A program made the position numbers and the translations under genes. Shown one piece after another: positions 9,601-17,878 of a stretch of 64,000 nucleotides of DNA (positions within the stretch are counted from its first letter, which is position 1; every line of letters begins with the position of its first letter). The notes below the pieces were generated by a model, which worked only from the letters and a program-made list of their open reading frames with translations, did no database searches and was not told the DNA's origin. Location of the stretch: contig NZ_AUIK01000008.1 in NCBI RefSeq assembly GCF_000423665.1, forward strand, positions 310,001 to 374,000, in the 5' to 3' direction. Source of the stretch: Solirubrobacter soli DSM 22325. Lineage in GTDB: Bacteria; Actinomycetota; Thermoleophilia; Solirubrobacterales; Solirubrobacteraceae.

Positions 9601-10596
9601 ATGAGTCGTCGCCCCACCATTCGAGATGTCGCAAGCGCTGTCGGAGTGTCGGTGACGACGGTCTCGCACGCGCTCAACGACAAGGGACGGGTGGACGCGG
9701 CTACCCGCGAACGCGTTCGCTATACCGCCGATCGCCTCGGCTACCGCCCGGACCGTACCGCGTTGCGGCTGCGCTCGGGACGCAGCGGCACTCTCGCGCT
9801 GTTGCTGCCGTCCGTCGAGCCCGGCGTCGGCGAGGACGAGCTGGGCGCGCTCGACTACTACCTGCACCTCGCCGGCGCGGCCACCCGCGCGGCGTTCGCC
9901 GCCGGTCATCCCGTCCTGCTCACGCCGCCGCTGGAGACCGCGGACGACCTGCACGACCTCGGCGTCGACGGCGGGATCGTCTGCGACCCGCTGCCCGAGG
10001 ACCAGCGGGTCGAGTTCTTCGACGCGCTCGGCCTCCCGGTCGTCACGATCGAGCGCGACCCCGGCCACCCTGAGCGCCCGTGGGTGGTGCGGGCCGACAA
10101 CGAGGGCAACATGCGCGCGCTGCTCGACCACCTGGCCGCCACCGGTGCCGAACGCATCGCGCTGCTGGCCGCGAGCGGCGGGTGGGGCTGGGCGGACGAG
10201 ACGACCGCGGCCTACGCCGGCTGGTGCGCCGAGCACGGGCGCGAGCCGCTGATCGAGGAGGCGAGCATGCGCACCGACGAGCGCAGCGGCTACGAGGCCG
10301 CGCTGCGCCTGCTCGACCGCGCCCGCCCGGACGCGATCGTCTCGCTCGCCGAGCGCCACACGAACGGCGTCCTGCGCGCCGCCACCGAACGCGGGCTGCG
10401 CTTCCCCGACGACCTGCGCCTGGCAGCGGCCGTCGACAGCCACCAGGCACGCGACGCCGACGTCACCGCGATCGACCTGCGCCCCGGAGCCCAGGGCGAG
10501 GCCGCGATCGCGCTGCTGTTGGAACGGCTCGCGGGCGAACGCCGCGACGCGCCGCTGATCACCCCCTCCGCGCTCCGCGTACGCGGCTCCAGCTAG
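9601..10596 (+). CDS. LacI-family transcriptional regulator
   Basis: 331 aa. The N-terminal helix-turn-helix PTIRDVASAVGVSVTTVSHA and hinge helix (YRPDRTALRLRSGRSG) are typical LacI/GalR, followed by a periplasmic-binding-protein-like effector domain (residues about 60-330) that usually senses a sugar. No sugar-uptake or glycosidase genes adjoin it. The most likely targets are itself and the divergent exported propeller gene, through the palindrome at 9552-9576. It appears to start without a leader at ATG 9601. Effector unknown. Confidence 0.9.
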   Translation: MSRRPTIRDVASAVGVSVTTVSHALNDKGRVDAATRERVRYTADRLGYRPDRTALRLRSGRSGTLALLLPSVEPGVGEDELGALDYYLHLAGAATRAAFAAGHPVLLTPPLETADDLHDLGVDGGIVCDPLPEDQRVEFFDALGLPVVTIERDPGHPERPWVVRADNEGNMRALLDHLAATGAERIALLAASGGWGWADETTAAYAGWCAEHGREPLIEEASMRTDERSGYEAALRLLDRARPDAIVSLAERHTNGVLRAATERGLRFPDDLRLAAAVDSHQARDADVTAIDLRPGAQGEAAIALLLERLAGERRDAPLITPSALRVRGSS

Positions 10597-10632
10597 GGAC
10601 CGGTCCCGGCCGCAAGATGGGTCTCGGGACCC
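10596..10632. terminator. Tandem small palindromes after lacI-type gene
   Basis: GGGACCGGTCCC (10596-10607, beginning on the last base of the stop codon) and GGGTC-TCGG-GACCC (10619-10632) follow the regulator gene. These are short GC hairpins without a T-run; terminator function is inferred from position. Confidence 0.35.
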
Positions 10633-10655
10633 TGGGAGCGCGCGCAGGAACTCCT

Positions 10656-10661
10656 TAGCGT
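10656..10661 (+). promoter_or_regulatory. -10 element TAGCGT of leaderless lipoprotein promoter
   Basis: TANNNT hexamer seven bases before GTG 10669, predicted to drive the lipoprotein/toxin-like/pentapeptide operon as a leaderless transcript. Confidence 0.45.
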
Positions 10662-10668
10662 TGGTCGT

Positions 10669-11139
10669 GTGCCCCGGCTCGCGCTCGTCGCCCTCCTCCT
10701 GCTCCTCGCCGGCTGCGGCGCCGAGGCCGTTTCGGCGCCGCCGAAGGCCAAGCCGGGCCGCGCCGCGGGCGACCACGCCGCGATCCAGGCGCGCGTCGCC
10801 GCCTACATGAAGCACATGCTCGCGGGCGAAGGCGAGCAGGCGTGCGCGCAGTTCACCCCCGAGTACCGCCGGGACATGGACACCCGCGCCGCCGACGCGG
10901 GCTACATCGACTGCGCCGCGGTGCTGGCGGGCTTCGGGACGATCGCGTCGGCCGGCGAGTCCGAGGCGTACCTGCGCGAGGCGGCGAAGCCCGAGCGCGT
11001 CATCGTCCTGCTCCAGGGCGACCGGGCACAGGCGTCGGTCATGTCGCCGCGGGGCACGCTGAGCGGGTCGCGCACCGCGCTGCGCCGGGTCGGCACGCGC
11101 TGGCTGATCGACGAGCTGGGCGTCTCGCGCACGGGCTGA
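10669..11139 (+). CDS. Lipoprotein of unknown function, first gene of toxin-like operon
   Basis: 156 aa starting at GTG 10669. A type II signal peptide ends in a lipobox (LLLLLAGC), so the cysteine at about residue 16 should be acylated and the protein held on the outer face of the membrane. The mature part (residues 35-156) looks like a small NTF2/lumazine-binding-like alpha+beta domain with two further cysteines and a C-terminal VGTRWLIDEL strand; many actinobacterial lipoproteins share this layout without known function. Its stop overlaps the ATG of the next gene (TGATG), which argues for translational coupling and a joint role with the prepilin-leader protein. Confidence 0.7.
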   Translation: MPRLALVALLLLLAGCGAEAVSAPPKAKPGRAAGDHAAIQARVAAYMKHMLAGEGEQACAQFTPEYRRDMDTRAADAGYIDCAAVLAGFGTIASAGESEAYLREAAKPERVIVLLQGDRAQASVMSPRGTLSGSRTALRRVGTRWLIDELGVSRTG

Positions 11140-12455
11140 TGCGCCGCGATCAGCGCGGGCAGACGGCGGCCGAGCTCCTCGGCGTCCTGCTGGTGATCGC
11201 CGCGATCGTCGGGGCGGTCGTCGCCACCGGGGTCGGCGGCCGGATCGCGGGCGAGATCCACACCGCGGTCTGCCAGATCGCGGGGAAGGACTGCCACGTC
11301 GCCGCCGGCGGTGCGAAGCCCGGCGACCTCGACGGGGACGGGCTCTCCGACGCCGATGAGCGCCGGGCGGGCCTCGACCCCGCCAACGACGACAGCGACG
11401 CCGACGGCATCCCCGACGGCAAGGAGATCGAGCTCGGCACCGACCCCGCGAGCGCCGACAGCGACGGCGACGGCGTGTCCGATCGGCGCGAGGCGACCTC
11501 AGGCGGGAAGCTCGACCCGAACAGCGCCGACAGCGACGGCGACGGCCTGACCGACGGCGAAGAGCTCGCGCTCGGGACGAACCCGTCCTCGAAGGACTCC
11601 GACGGCTTCGACACGCCCGGCGACGGCCTCACCGACGCGCAGGAGATCGAGCTCGGGACCGATCCGAACAGCTTCGACTCCGACGGCGACGGCAACCCCG
11701 ACGGCTACGAGGTCGAGCGCGGCGACGACCCCACCAAGGACGGGCGAAGCATCCTCAGCAAGGGCTTGGACGCGCTCGTCCTCGACGACCCCGTCAGCCT
11801 GCTCCTCCCCAGCGGCCCGCTCGCGAAGGCGCTCGGGAAGGGCTTCGAGCGCTTCGCGGTCGCCGCCAAGGGCGCGATCAAGGCGCTGCGCGAGGCCAAG
11901 ACGCTCGAGGAGGCCGCCGCCGCCCGGCGCCGGCTGCTCGCGCTCTGGCGAAGCCGCGGCCGCGAGGTGCCCGACGGGACGCCGCGCCCCGCGGCCACGC
12001 CGCCGCCGTCGGTGAACCCGGAGCGCCAGGAGTTGCTCGAGCAGCTGGCCCGCAAGCTCGAGCGCAAGCGGATCGCGGAGGAATACAAGGACCGGATCGA
12101 CGAGCTCCTGATCGACCCCGCCACGAACCTGCCGCGGCCGCTGGAGGCGACGGACGCCGTGATCCTCGAGTCACAGGGCAGGTTGCGAGGCCTCCGCCGC
12201 CCGGATCCGGACGTCGCCCGCGAGAACGGCGCGGACTTCGTGGAGGCCAACGGCAAGCTGTGGGACCACAAGCAGGCGATCTCCAGCGGCAAGTGGAACC
12301 AGACCAAGTTCCTCGATCGCCTCGAGAAGTACGACCTCGCGAACGGAGAGGACATCATCCTCAACGTCTCGCAGCTGTCAGCCGCCGATCTCGCGCCGTT
12401 GCAGAAGGAGATCCACGACCGCGGCTGGACGCGCCGCTTCATCCTCATACGCTGA
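11139..12455 (+). CDS. Prepilin-type leader + TSP3 calcium repeats + PD-(D/E)xK-like C-terminal toxin-like domain
   Basis: 438 aa. Residues 1-35 resemble TadE/Flp-type pilins: basic start, RGQTAAELLGVLLVIAAIVG, with Gly at -1 and Glu at +5 of a prepilin-peptidase site, then a membrane helix. Residues about 62-200 hold six thrombospondin-type-3 calcium repeats (DSDGDGLTDGEELALGTNP and kin). A helical, charged linker (about 205-320) includes a proline stretch. The C-terminal 120 residues contain GADFVEANGKLWDHKQ with an upstream Glu (about 344), Asp 366, Asp 376 and Lys 378, the spacing expected of a restriction-endonuclease-fold nuclease as found in CdiA-type C-terminal toxins. This suggests a surface-anchored or released nuclease effector. 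The pentapeptide-repeat gene starts 5 bases after its stop. No catalytic test is possible here; a structural or self-targeting role is the alternative. Confidence 0.6.
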   Translation: MRRDQRGQTAAELLGVLLVIAAIVGAVVATGVGGRIAGEIHTAVCQIAGKDCHVAAGGAKPGDLDGDGLSDADERRAGLDPANDDSDADGIPDGKEIELGTDPASADSDGDGVSDRREATSGGKLDPNSADSDGDGLTDGEELALGTNPSSKDSDGFDTPGDGLTDAQEIELGTDPNSFDSDGDGNPDGYEVERGDDPTKDGRSILSKGLDALVLDDPVSLLLPSGPLAKALGKGFERFAVAAKGAIKALREAKTLEEAAAARRRLLALWRSRGREVPDGTPRPAATPPPSVNPERQELLEQLARKLERKRIAEEYKDRIDELLIDPATNLPRPLEATDAVILESQGRLRGLRRPDPDVARENGADFVEANGKLWDHKQAISSGKWNQTKFLDRLEKYDLANGEDIILNVSQLSAADLAPLQKEIHDRGWTRRFILIR

Positions 12456-12460
12456 CGGGC

Positions 12461-14248
12461 ATGGGCGTCGACTACAGCGGACAGGAGATGGTCGATGCCG
12501 ACCTGACCGATGCCGACCTGCGCGACGCCCGCCTGGTCGGTACGCGGCTGCCGTACGCGGACCTGCGCGGTGCCGACCTCACCGGCGCCGACCTCACCGG
12601 CGCCGCGCTGGTGAAGGCGCAACTCGACGACGCCGTCCTGCACGGCGCGATCCTGCGCCGCGCCGACCTGCGGCGGTCGTCGTTCCACACCGCCGACCTC
12701 TCCGGCGCCGACTGCACCGGCGCCGATCTCCGCTTCACGTCGCTGTTCGACACCGACCTGAGCGGCGCGCGCCTCGACGGGGTCCGGCTGTACGGGGCCG
12801 GCCTCCACGGTGTGCGCCTGCACGGCTCGTCGCTGGACGGCCTCGTCGATCTCGAGCACGCGCATGTCCACTCGATCGACGTCGGCCCGCCCGGCGCGCC
12901 GGAGCTCCTCGAGGCTGAAGCGGCGCGCGACTGGCTCGCCGCCCACTCCACGCCGGCACCGCCGGCACCGGAACCGGACCGTCGCGACCTGCGCGGTGCG
13001 AGCTTCGCCGGCGCGGAGGCGGACCGGCAGCACTTCAACCACGCGGATCTCACGGGCGCGGACTTCTCGAATGCCTACCTGAAGAAGACCGCGTTCGACC
13101 ATGCCGTGCTGCGCGGCGCGCTGCTGCGCGACGCCCATGCCGAGAGCGCCACCTTCTACGGAGCCGATCTCCGTGACGCGGACCTCCGCGGCGCCGACCT
13201 CGCCGCCGCGGCGCTGCTGCACACCGACCTGCGCGGCGCCCGGCTCGACGGCGCCTACGTCCTCAAGGCCGCGATCGAGGATGTGCAGCTCGACGGAGCG
13301 TCGTTGCAGGGCCTCGCCGGCCTTGACGACGCGCTCGTCCACTCGATCGTCGTCGACGGCCGCACGCTCGATGGAGATGCGGCTCGGGCGTGGCTTCGCG
13401 AGGCCGCGGGCGATCGGCTCCCGCGTGAGGAGCTCGAGCGCCGGATCGCCCGCCCGCTGCCGCCGGCCGCCGTCTGGATCGCCCGGCGCATCCAGCTCAC
13501 CGGCGCGCGCATCCGCGCCGCCGACCTGAGCGGGCGCGACCTCTCCGAGGCCCGCCTCTCCGACGCCGACCTCCGCGAGGCCGACCTGACCGCGACCGAC
13601 CTCACCCGCGCCCAGCTGCTCCGCGCCGATCTCGACGGCGCGCTGTTGGACCGGACCCGCCTGGCCGGAGCGCGGCTGCAGGGCGTCAGAGGCGCACCCC
13701 GGGTGGTCTCGATCGACACCGGGGACGAGGTGCTCACCGGCGATGCGGCGGCGGCCTGGCTCGACGAGCGCGTCCACCCGCGCGACCTGGACCACGCGAA
13801 GCTCGCGAACGCCGACCTGACCGGCGAGCGGCTCGTCGCGGCGCAGCTCACCCATGCCGACCTGCGTCGTGCGACGCTCGAACGCGCGGATCTGACCGGC
13901 GCCGACCTCAGCGCCGCGGCGCTCGACTACGCCAACCTGCGCGCGGCCGTGCTGCGGGATGCCGAGTGCGCCGGCACGTGGTTCGGGTTCGTCGACGCGT
14001 CGCATGCCGACTTCAGGCGGGCCGACCTCCGCGGTGCGAAGCTGGGGAACACCGACCTCACCCACGCGCGGCTCGACGGGGCGGGGTTCCATGCCGCCGA
14101 GCTGCGCCGGGTCCGCCTGCACGGGGCGAGCGTGCGCGGGCTCCGAGACCTCGAGTACGCCAATATCGAGTCGATCGACATCGGCCCGCCCGGCGCTCCC
14201 GAGATCCTCGAGGGCGACGCCGCCCGCGCGTGGTTAACAAGCGCGTAA
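12461..14248 (+). CDS. Four-module pentapeptide-repeat protein
   Basis: 595 aa built almost wholly of A(D/N)Lxx pentapeptides, which fold as a right-handed quadrilateral beta-helix. The helix is broken into four modules, each ending in a conserved cap: HSIDVGPPGAPELLE...ARDWLA (about residues 130-160), HSIVVDGRTLDGDAARAWL (about 290-310), VVSIDTGDEVLTGDAAAAWL (about 410-430) and ESIDIGPPGAPEILEGDAAR (about 570-590). No signal peptide or membrane helix, so probably cytoplasmic. Some pentapeptide proteins (Qnr, MfpA) mimic DNA. Being the last gene of an operon whose second gene looks like a secreted nuclease, it could be the immunity factor; this is inference only. ATG 12461 lies 5 bases after the previous stop. 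Confidence 0.85.
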   Translation: MGVDYSGQEMVDADLTDADLRDARLVGTRLPYADLRGADLTGADLTGAALVKAQLDDAVLHGAILRRADLRRSSFHTADLSGADCTGADLRFTSLFDTDLSGARLDGVRLYGAGLHGVRLHGSSLDGLVDLEHAHVHSIDVGPPGAPELLEAEAARDWLAAHSTPAPPAPEPDRRDLRGASFAGAEADRQHFNHADLTGADFSNAYLKKTAFDHAVLRGALLRDAHAESATFYGADLRDADLRGADLAAAALLHTDLRGARLDGAYVLKAAIEDVQLDGASLQGLAGLDDALVHSIVVDGRTLDGDAARAWLREAAGDRLPREELERRIARPLPPAAVWIARRIQLTGARIRAADLSGRDLSEARLSDADLREADLTATDLTRAQLLRADLDGALLDRTRLAGARLQGVRGAPRVVSIDTGDEVLTGDAAAAWLDERVHPRDLDHAKLANADLTGERLVAAQLTHADLRRATLERADLTGADLSAAALDYANLRAAVLRDAECAGTWFGFVDASHADFRRADLRGAKLGNTDLTHARLDGAGFHAAELRRVRLHGASVRGLRDLEYANIESIDIGPPGAPEILEGDAARAWLTSA

Positions 14249-14280
14249 CCGGACCGGTGTCCCGCCGGCGCCCGCAGATG

Positions 14281-14286
14281 TAGGCT
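14281..14286 (+). promoter_or_regulatory. -10 element TAGGCT of leaderless phoD promoter
   Basis: TANNNT hexamer seven bases before ATG 14294; no ribosome binding site lies between it and the gene. Confidence 0.45.
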
Positions 14287-14293
14287 CGCGCGC

Positions 14294-15895
14294 ATGCTGA
14301 ACCGTCGAGCGCTGCTGCGCAATTCCGCGGCGGGTGCCGCCGTCCTGTTGTTGCCCCAGGCCACGGCCCGCGCCGCGGCCCTGCGCGACGGGAAGTTCCG
14401 CCAGGGCGTCCTCTCCGGCGATCCGACGCCCGACGGCATCACGCTGCTGACCGTCCTCGACGACGTCGAGGGCAGGGGCAGCGTCGCGCTCGAGGTCGCC
14501 ACGGATTCCGCGTTCCGCAAGGTCGTGGCGCGCAAGTCGATCACGACCAGCGCGAAGGACGGCTGGTCGGTCAAGGCGCGGGTGAGCAAGCTCAAGCCGC
14601 ACGAGCGCTACTACTACCGCTTCGAGACCAAGGGCTCGCACTCGCCGGTCGGCCGCTTCCAGACCGCGCTCCCCGAGGACTCCAATGAGACGGTCCGCTT
14701 CGCGTTCTTCTCCTGCGCGGACTACACGCACGGCTACTACAACGCCTACGAGCTGATGGGGCGCGAGGACATCGACTTCGTCGTCTGCCTCGGGGACTAC
14801 ATCTACGCCGAGAGCTACCACGCCAAGGGCAAGACCGGCGTGCGCGACGACAAGAACGGCAAGCCCAACCCCGACAACCCGGGCATCGTGCGCGAGGCCG
14901 TCACGCTCGCCGACTACCGCGGCAAGTACGCGCTGTACCGCTCCGACAAGTCGCTGCGCGACCTGCACGCGAAGTTCCCGATGGTCACCACCTGGGACGA
15001 CCACGAGGTGCAGGACAACTACGCGGGCGCCGCGCCCGGCGGCGGCCTCGATCCCTCCAAGCACTACACGGCGGCCCGCAAGGCCGCGGGCTACAAGGCG
15101 TTCTTCGAGGCGATGCCCGTCATGCGCGTCGGCAAGAGCCGGATCTACCGCGCCCTGCGCTTCGGCAAGAACGTCGACCTGCTGATGCTCGATCAGCGCC
15201 AGTACCGCGACGACCAGCCCTGCGGCGACGCGACCGCCCCGCCGTGCGCCGAGCTCGACGCGCCGCGCAACTACCTCGGCCGTACGCAGATGGACTTCAC
15301 CAAGCAGCGCCTGGCCGGCTCAGGCGCGGCCTGGAAGGTGATCGGCAACGAGCTGATGATGATGAACGCCGAGCTGCCGGGCGGGAACTACTACGGCTTC
15401 GACAACTGGCAGGGCTACACGGTCGAGCGTGAGGAGCTGCTGGGCCACATCAAGGCCAACGGCATCAAGGACGTCGTCTTCATCACCGGCGACATCCACA
15501 CGTTCATCGCCGGCGACGTCCGCACCGCCAAGAGCCGCGGCGAGTCGGTCGCGCTCGAGTTCGTCGGCGGCTCGATCACCTCACAGTCCTTCGGCGAGAC
15601 CGACCTCCCGATCGGCGGCGGCCAGGTGCTCAAGGGCAACGACGCCAACCCGAACACGGCGCCGGCGATCATCGACGCGCTGCGCGCGGTCAACCCGTGG
15701 GTCGACCAGGCCGACTTCGACCACCACGGCTACGGCCTGGTGACCGCCGACGACAAGACCTTCGACGTGACCCTCGAGCGGGTGCCGACGATCAAGAAGA
15801 AGTCGACGGCCAAGCTGCCGACCACGGGCTTCCGCTACACGGTCGCCCGCGGCCAGACGTCGATCAAGGGCGTGAACGGCCCGCCCGCTACGTAG
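14294..15895 (+). CDS. phoD: PhoD-family alkaline phosphatase/phosphodiesterase, Tat-exported
   Basis: 533 aa metallophosphatase acting outside the cell on phosphate mono/diesters. The N-terminus LNRRALLRNSAAGAAVLLL has the twin-arginine pattern and a cleavage site near ATARA. Residues 30-130 form the PhoD N-terminal domain (FRQGVLSGDPTPDGITLLT), followed by the metallo-active-site motifs FFSCADYTHGYYNAYELM, CLGDYIYAE, TTWDDHEVQDNYAG and VVFITGDIHTFIAGDV (Fe/Ca ligands in characterised PhoD). Length matches the family. Promoter appears leaderless; no PhoB-box-like repeat was recognised. It is convergent with the lyase-like gene with an 8-base overlap of 3' ends. Confidence 0.9.
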   Translation: MLNRRALLRNSAAGAAVLLLPQATARAAALRDGKFRQGVLSGDPTPDGITLLTVLDDVEGRGSVALEVATDSAFRKVVARKSITTSAKDGWSVKARVSKLKPHERYYYRFETKGSHSPVGRFQTALPEDSNETVRFAFFSCADYTHGYYNAYELMGREDIDFVVCLGDYIYAESYHAKGKTGVRDDKNGKPNPDNPGIVREAVTLADYRGKYALYRSDKSLRDLHAKFPMVTTWDDHEVQDNYAGAAPGGGLDPSKHYTAARKAAGYKAFFEAMPVMRVGKSRIYRALRFGKNVDLLMLDQRQYRDDQPCGDATAPPCAELDAPRNYLGRTQMDFTKQRLAGSGAAWKVIGNELMMMNAELPGGNYYGFDNWQGYTVEREELLGHIKANGIKDVVFITGDIHTFIAGDVRTAKSRGESVALEFVGGSITSQSFGETDLPIGGGQVLKGNDANPNTAPAIIDALRAVNPWVDQADFDHHGYGLVTADDKTFDVTLERVPTIKKKSTAKLPTTGFRYTVARGQTSIKGVNGPPAT

Positions 15896-17492
15896 GACAG
15901 CGCGAGGTCTTCTTCGCGCCCGGCTGCAGGCAGGACCGCGTGATCTTCGGGTCCTGCTTGCGGCCGCGGACGGTCAACAGCGCGTTCGTGCCGATCGCGC
16001 CCGGCTTGGTCACCAGGATCGTGACCTTCGTGCCCTTGGCGAGCTTGCGCTTGAGGCCGAAGCGCGAGCTCAGCGACTTCTTGCCCTTCTTGAGGTTCTT
16101 GTAGGTCTTGCTCTTGAACGGGCAGCCCTTGCCCTTGCAGGTGACCTTGGCCGTCTCGCCGCCGGCGAGGCCGGTGATCTCGACCTTGCGCAGCGCCGTC
16201 CGCGCGCCGACGAAAGCCCAGCCGAACGTGGCGCGCGCGGTCAGCACCTTGAGCGGGACGGGCGGCGTGGCGAAACTCGTGTCGGCCCCGGCGACGCTTC
16301 CCTCCTCGTTGGTGGCGCGCACGCGCACGTGGTACGTCGTTCCCGCCGCCAGCCCACTGAGGACGACCGTGACCGGCGCGCCGCCGTCGGCCGCGGGCAG
16401 CGTGACCGGCGCCGTCGTGGCGCCGTAGGTCGAGGTCGGGCCATAGTCGAAGACGACCTGGGTGGCGTTGCCGCGGGTGTCGACGGTCGCGCTGGCGCTC
16501 GCGGCGCTGGCCGCCACCGCGGTCGCGACTCCGGTGCTCGCGCGCGGCGGGCCGCTGAGGAAGCGCAGGATCCGCGTGCTCGACTGGTCGGTGAAGAACA
16601 GGTCGCCGTCGGGCCCGTTGACGATCTGCCACGGCTGGCCGCCGGTCGGGAAGAACTGCCAGTTGCCGCTCGCGTCGACGCGGGCGACGTTCGCGGAGTC
16701 CTTGCCGGTGACGTAGATGCGTCCGTCGTTGCCGGCGACGATCCCGAATGCACCGCTGAGCGTCCCGCCCGTCGGCGTGAGCTCGGTGGCGGGGGTCCCG
16801 TTGCCGAAGCCCGGCGCCAGCTTCGCGACGCGGCCCGAGCCGTAGAGCGTGATCCACAGCGTGCCGTCGCTGCTCGCGGCGATGCCGTCCGGGCTGTCCA
16901 TCGTCGAGGCGACCGCTTCGACCGGGAGCGTCGCGCTGAGCGGCATCCGGCGGATGAGGTTGTTGTCGAAGTCCGGCGCGAACAGCTTGCCGCTGCTCAC
17001 CGCCAGGTCGTAGACGGTGCCGCGCCCCGCGACCGGTGCCGCCAGGTCGGTGCCGTCGGCCTTGACGGACCCGATCCGCCCGCAGGCGGGCATCGAGAAG
17101 TAGATCCGGCCGTCACCGCCGTCCACGACCGCGACCGGCCCACAGGCGAGACCCGTCGGGCCGTCGTGGGCCGTCGGCGTGCCTGCGGTCGCGTCGAACC
17201 AGACCAGCTTGTTCGCGCCAGGGATCGACACCCACACGCTTCCGCCCGCGCCCGCTGTGACCGATGTCGGATTGTTCCCCACGCTGTAGCGGTTCAGCAC
17301 TGTGCCGCCCGGGGTCATCCGCACGACGGAGCCGTTGAACTCCTCGGTCACCCACAGGTTCCCGTCCGGGCCGAGCGCGATCCCGTTCGTGGCCGAGAGC
17401 AGCGGCCCTCGCTCCTGGATCAGTGCGGCGCGAGCCGTGGCGGGCAACAGGGCGAGGACCGCGCCGAGCGCGATGAGAGTTCGTCCGAGCAT
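15888..17492 (-). CDS. Exported Vgb/NHL-type propeller protein with FN3-like C-terminus
   Basis: 534 aa from ATG 17492, which starts a signal peptide (LGRTLIALGAVLALLPATARA). Residues about 25-320 are propeller repeats of the virginiamycin-B-lyase/NHL kind (GIALGPDGNLWVTEEFNGSV; WQIVNGPDGDLFFTDQSS). Residues about 330-420 form a fibronectin-III-like domain (VFDYGPTSTYGATT...GLAAGTTYHVRVRATNEEG). The C-terminus is a basic, cysteine-bearing repeat (CKGKGCPFKSKTYKNLKKG) seen in many exported proteins of this lineage, also in the protein at 49245. The lyase catalytic His/Glu are not evident, so antibiotic inactivation should not be assumed. It is divergent from the epsilon subunit with a 38-base gap. 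Confidence 0.75.
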   Translation of the reverse strand: MLGRTLIALGAVLALLPATARAALIQERGPLLSATNGIALGPDGNLWVTEEFNGSVVRMTPGGTVLNRYSVGNNPTSVTAGAGGSVWVSIPGANKLVWFDATAGTPTAHDGPTGLACGPVAVVDGGDGRIYFSMPACGRIGSVKADGTDLAAPVAGRGTVYDLAVSSGKLFAPDFDNNLIRRMPLSATLPVEAVASTMDSPDGIAASSDGTLWITLYGSGRVAKLAPGFGNGTPATELTPTGGTLSGAFGIVAGNDGRIYVTGKDSANVARVDASGNWQFFPTGGQPWQIVNGPDGDLFFTDQSSTRILRFLSGPPRASTGVATAVAASAASASATVDTRGNATQVVFDYGPTSTYGATTAPVTLPAADGGAPVTVVLSGLAAGTTYHVRVRATNEEGSVAGADTSFATPPVPLKVLTARATFGWAFVGARTALRKVEITGLAGGETAKVTCKGKGCPFKSKTYKNLKKGKKSLSSRFGLKRKLAKGTKVTILVTKPGAIGTNALLTVRGRKQDPKITRSCLQPGAKKTSRCPT

Positions 17493-17500
17493 CGTCTCGC

Positions 17501-17506
17501 AACGTA
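17501..17506 (-). promoter_or_regulatory. -10 element TACGTT (minus strand) of leaderless propeller promoter
   Basis: On the minus strand the hexamer TACGTT stands eight bases before ATG 17492, giving a near-leaderless transcript. Confidence 0.45.
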
Positions 17507-17518
17507 CCGCTCGCCCGC

Positions 17519-17524
17519 TACGCT
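17519..17524 (+). promoter_or_regulatory. -10 element TACGCT of leaderless carboxylase-epsilon promoter
   Basis: TACGCT ends six bases before ATG 17531. Together with the opposing -10 at 17501-17506 it makes two leaderless promoters facing apart within 38 bases. Confidence 0.5.
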
Positions 17525-17530
17525 CGCGCC

Positions 17531-17734
17531 ATGAATCGCCGGCCGCGCCTGGAACTGCATGGCTCGAGCGCCTCGCCTGAGGAGGCAGCGGCGGTGATGG
17601 CCGCGATCGAGCAGTTCCTGCGCGACACGGCTCCCGCACCGGCGCCGGCCTCGGAGGGTCCGAGCCCGTGGGTCAGCGCGGCGCGACTGGAGGGCGTGGA
17701 GCGCGCTCCGGCGCGCGAGCCTTGGGCGGGGTAA
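17531..17734 (+). CDS. Acyl-CoA carboxylase epsilon subunit
   Basis: 67-aa protein with the actinobacterial AccE/PccE layout: an N-terminal strand (RLELHGSSASPEEAAAVMAA) with the S-P-E-E-x-A-A helix start, a proline/alanine linker, and a C-terminal SPWVSAARLEGVERAP resembling the conserved W...AARLEG tail. In Streptomyces and Mycobacterium the epsilon subunit binds the beta subunit and raises carboxylase activity. The biotin-carrying alpha subunit lies 0.7 kb downstream and the beta subunit at 6662. Its short length and weak sequence conservation make it easy to miss; the call rests on motif pattern plus proximity. Confidence 0.7.
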   Translation: MNRRPRLELHGSSASPEEAAAVMAAIEQFLRDTAPAPAPASEGPSPWVSAARLEGVERAPAREPWAG

Positions 17735-17878
17735 CCGGCCGGCACGGCGGCCCCATTTGCCGGCCGACCGGTTCCCACCTTTGCGCCGCCCCCTGCAAAA
17801 GGCCCCAGGATGCGAGGGGGCGACGTTGCTGGCTCCAACGCCGCCCTCGCGCAGAACTTGCGGTCGATTCTCCGAACG

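Noticed and set aside
11705..14122. 805-codon minus-strand frame opposite the pentapeptide gene
   Set aside because: Its periodic sequence simply mirrors the pentapeptide repeats; no start signals or domains.
15888..17492. Virginiamycin B lyase resistance gene
   Set aside because: Only the propeller repeats match; signal peptide, FN3 domain and missing catalytic residues argue against antibiotic resistance.
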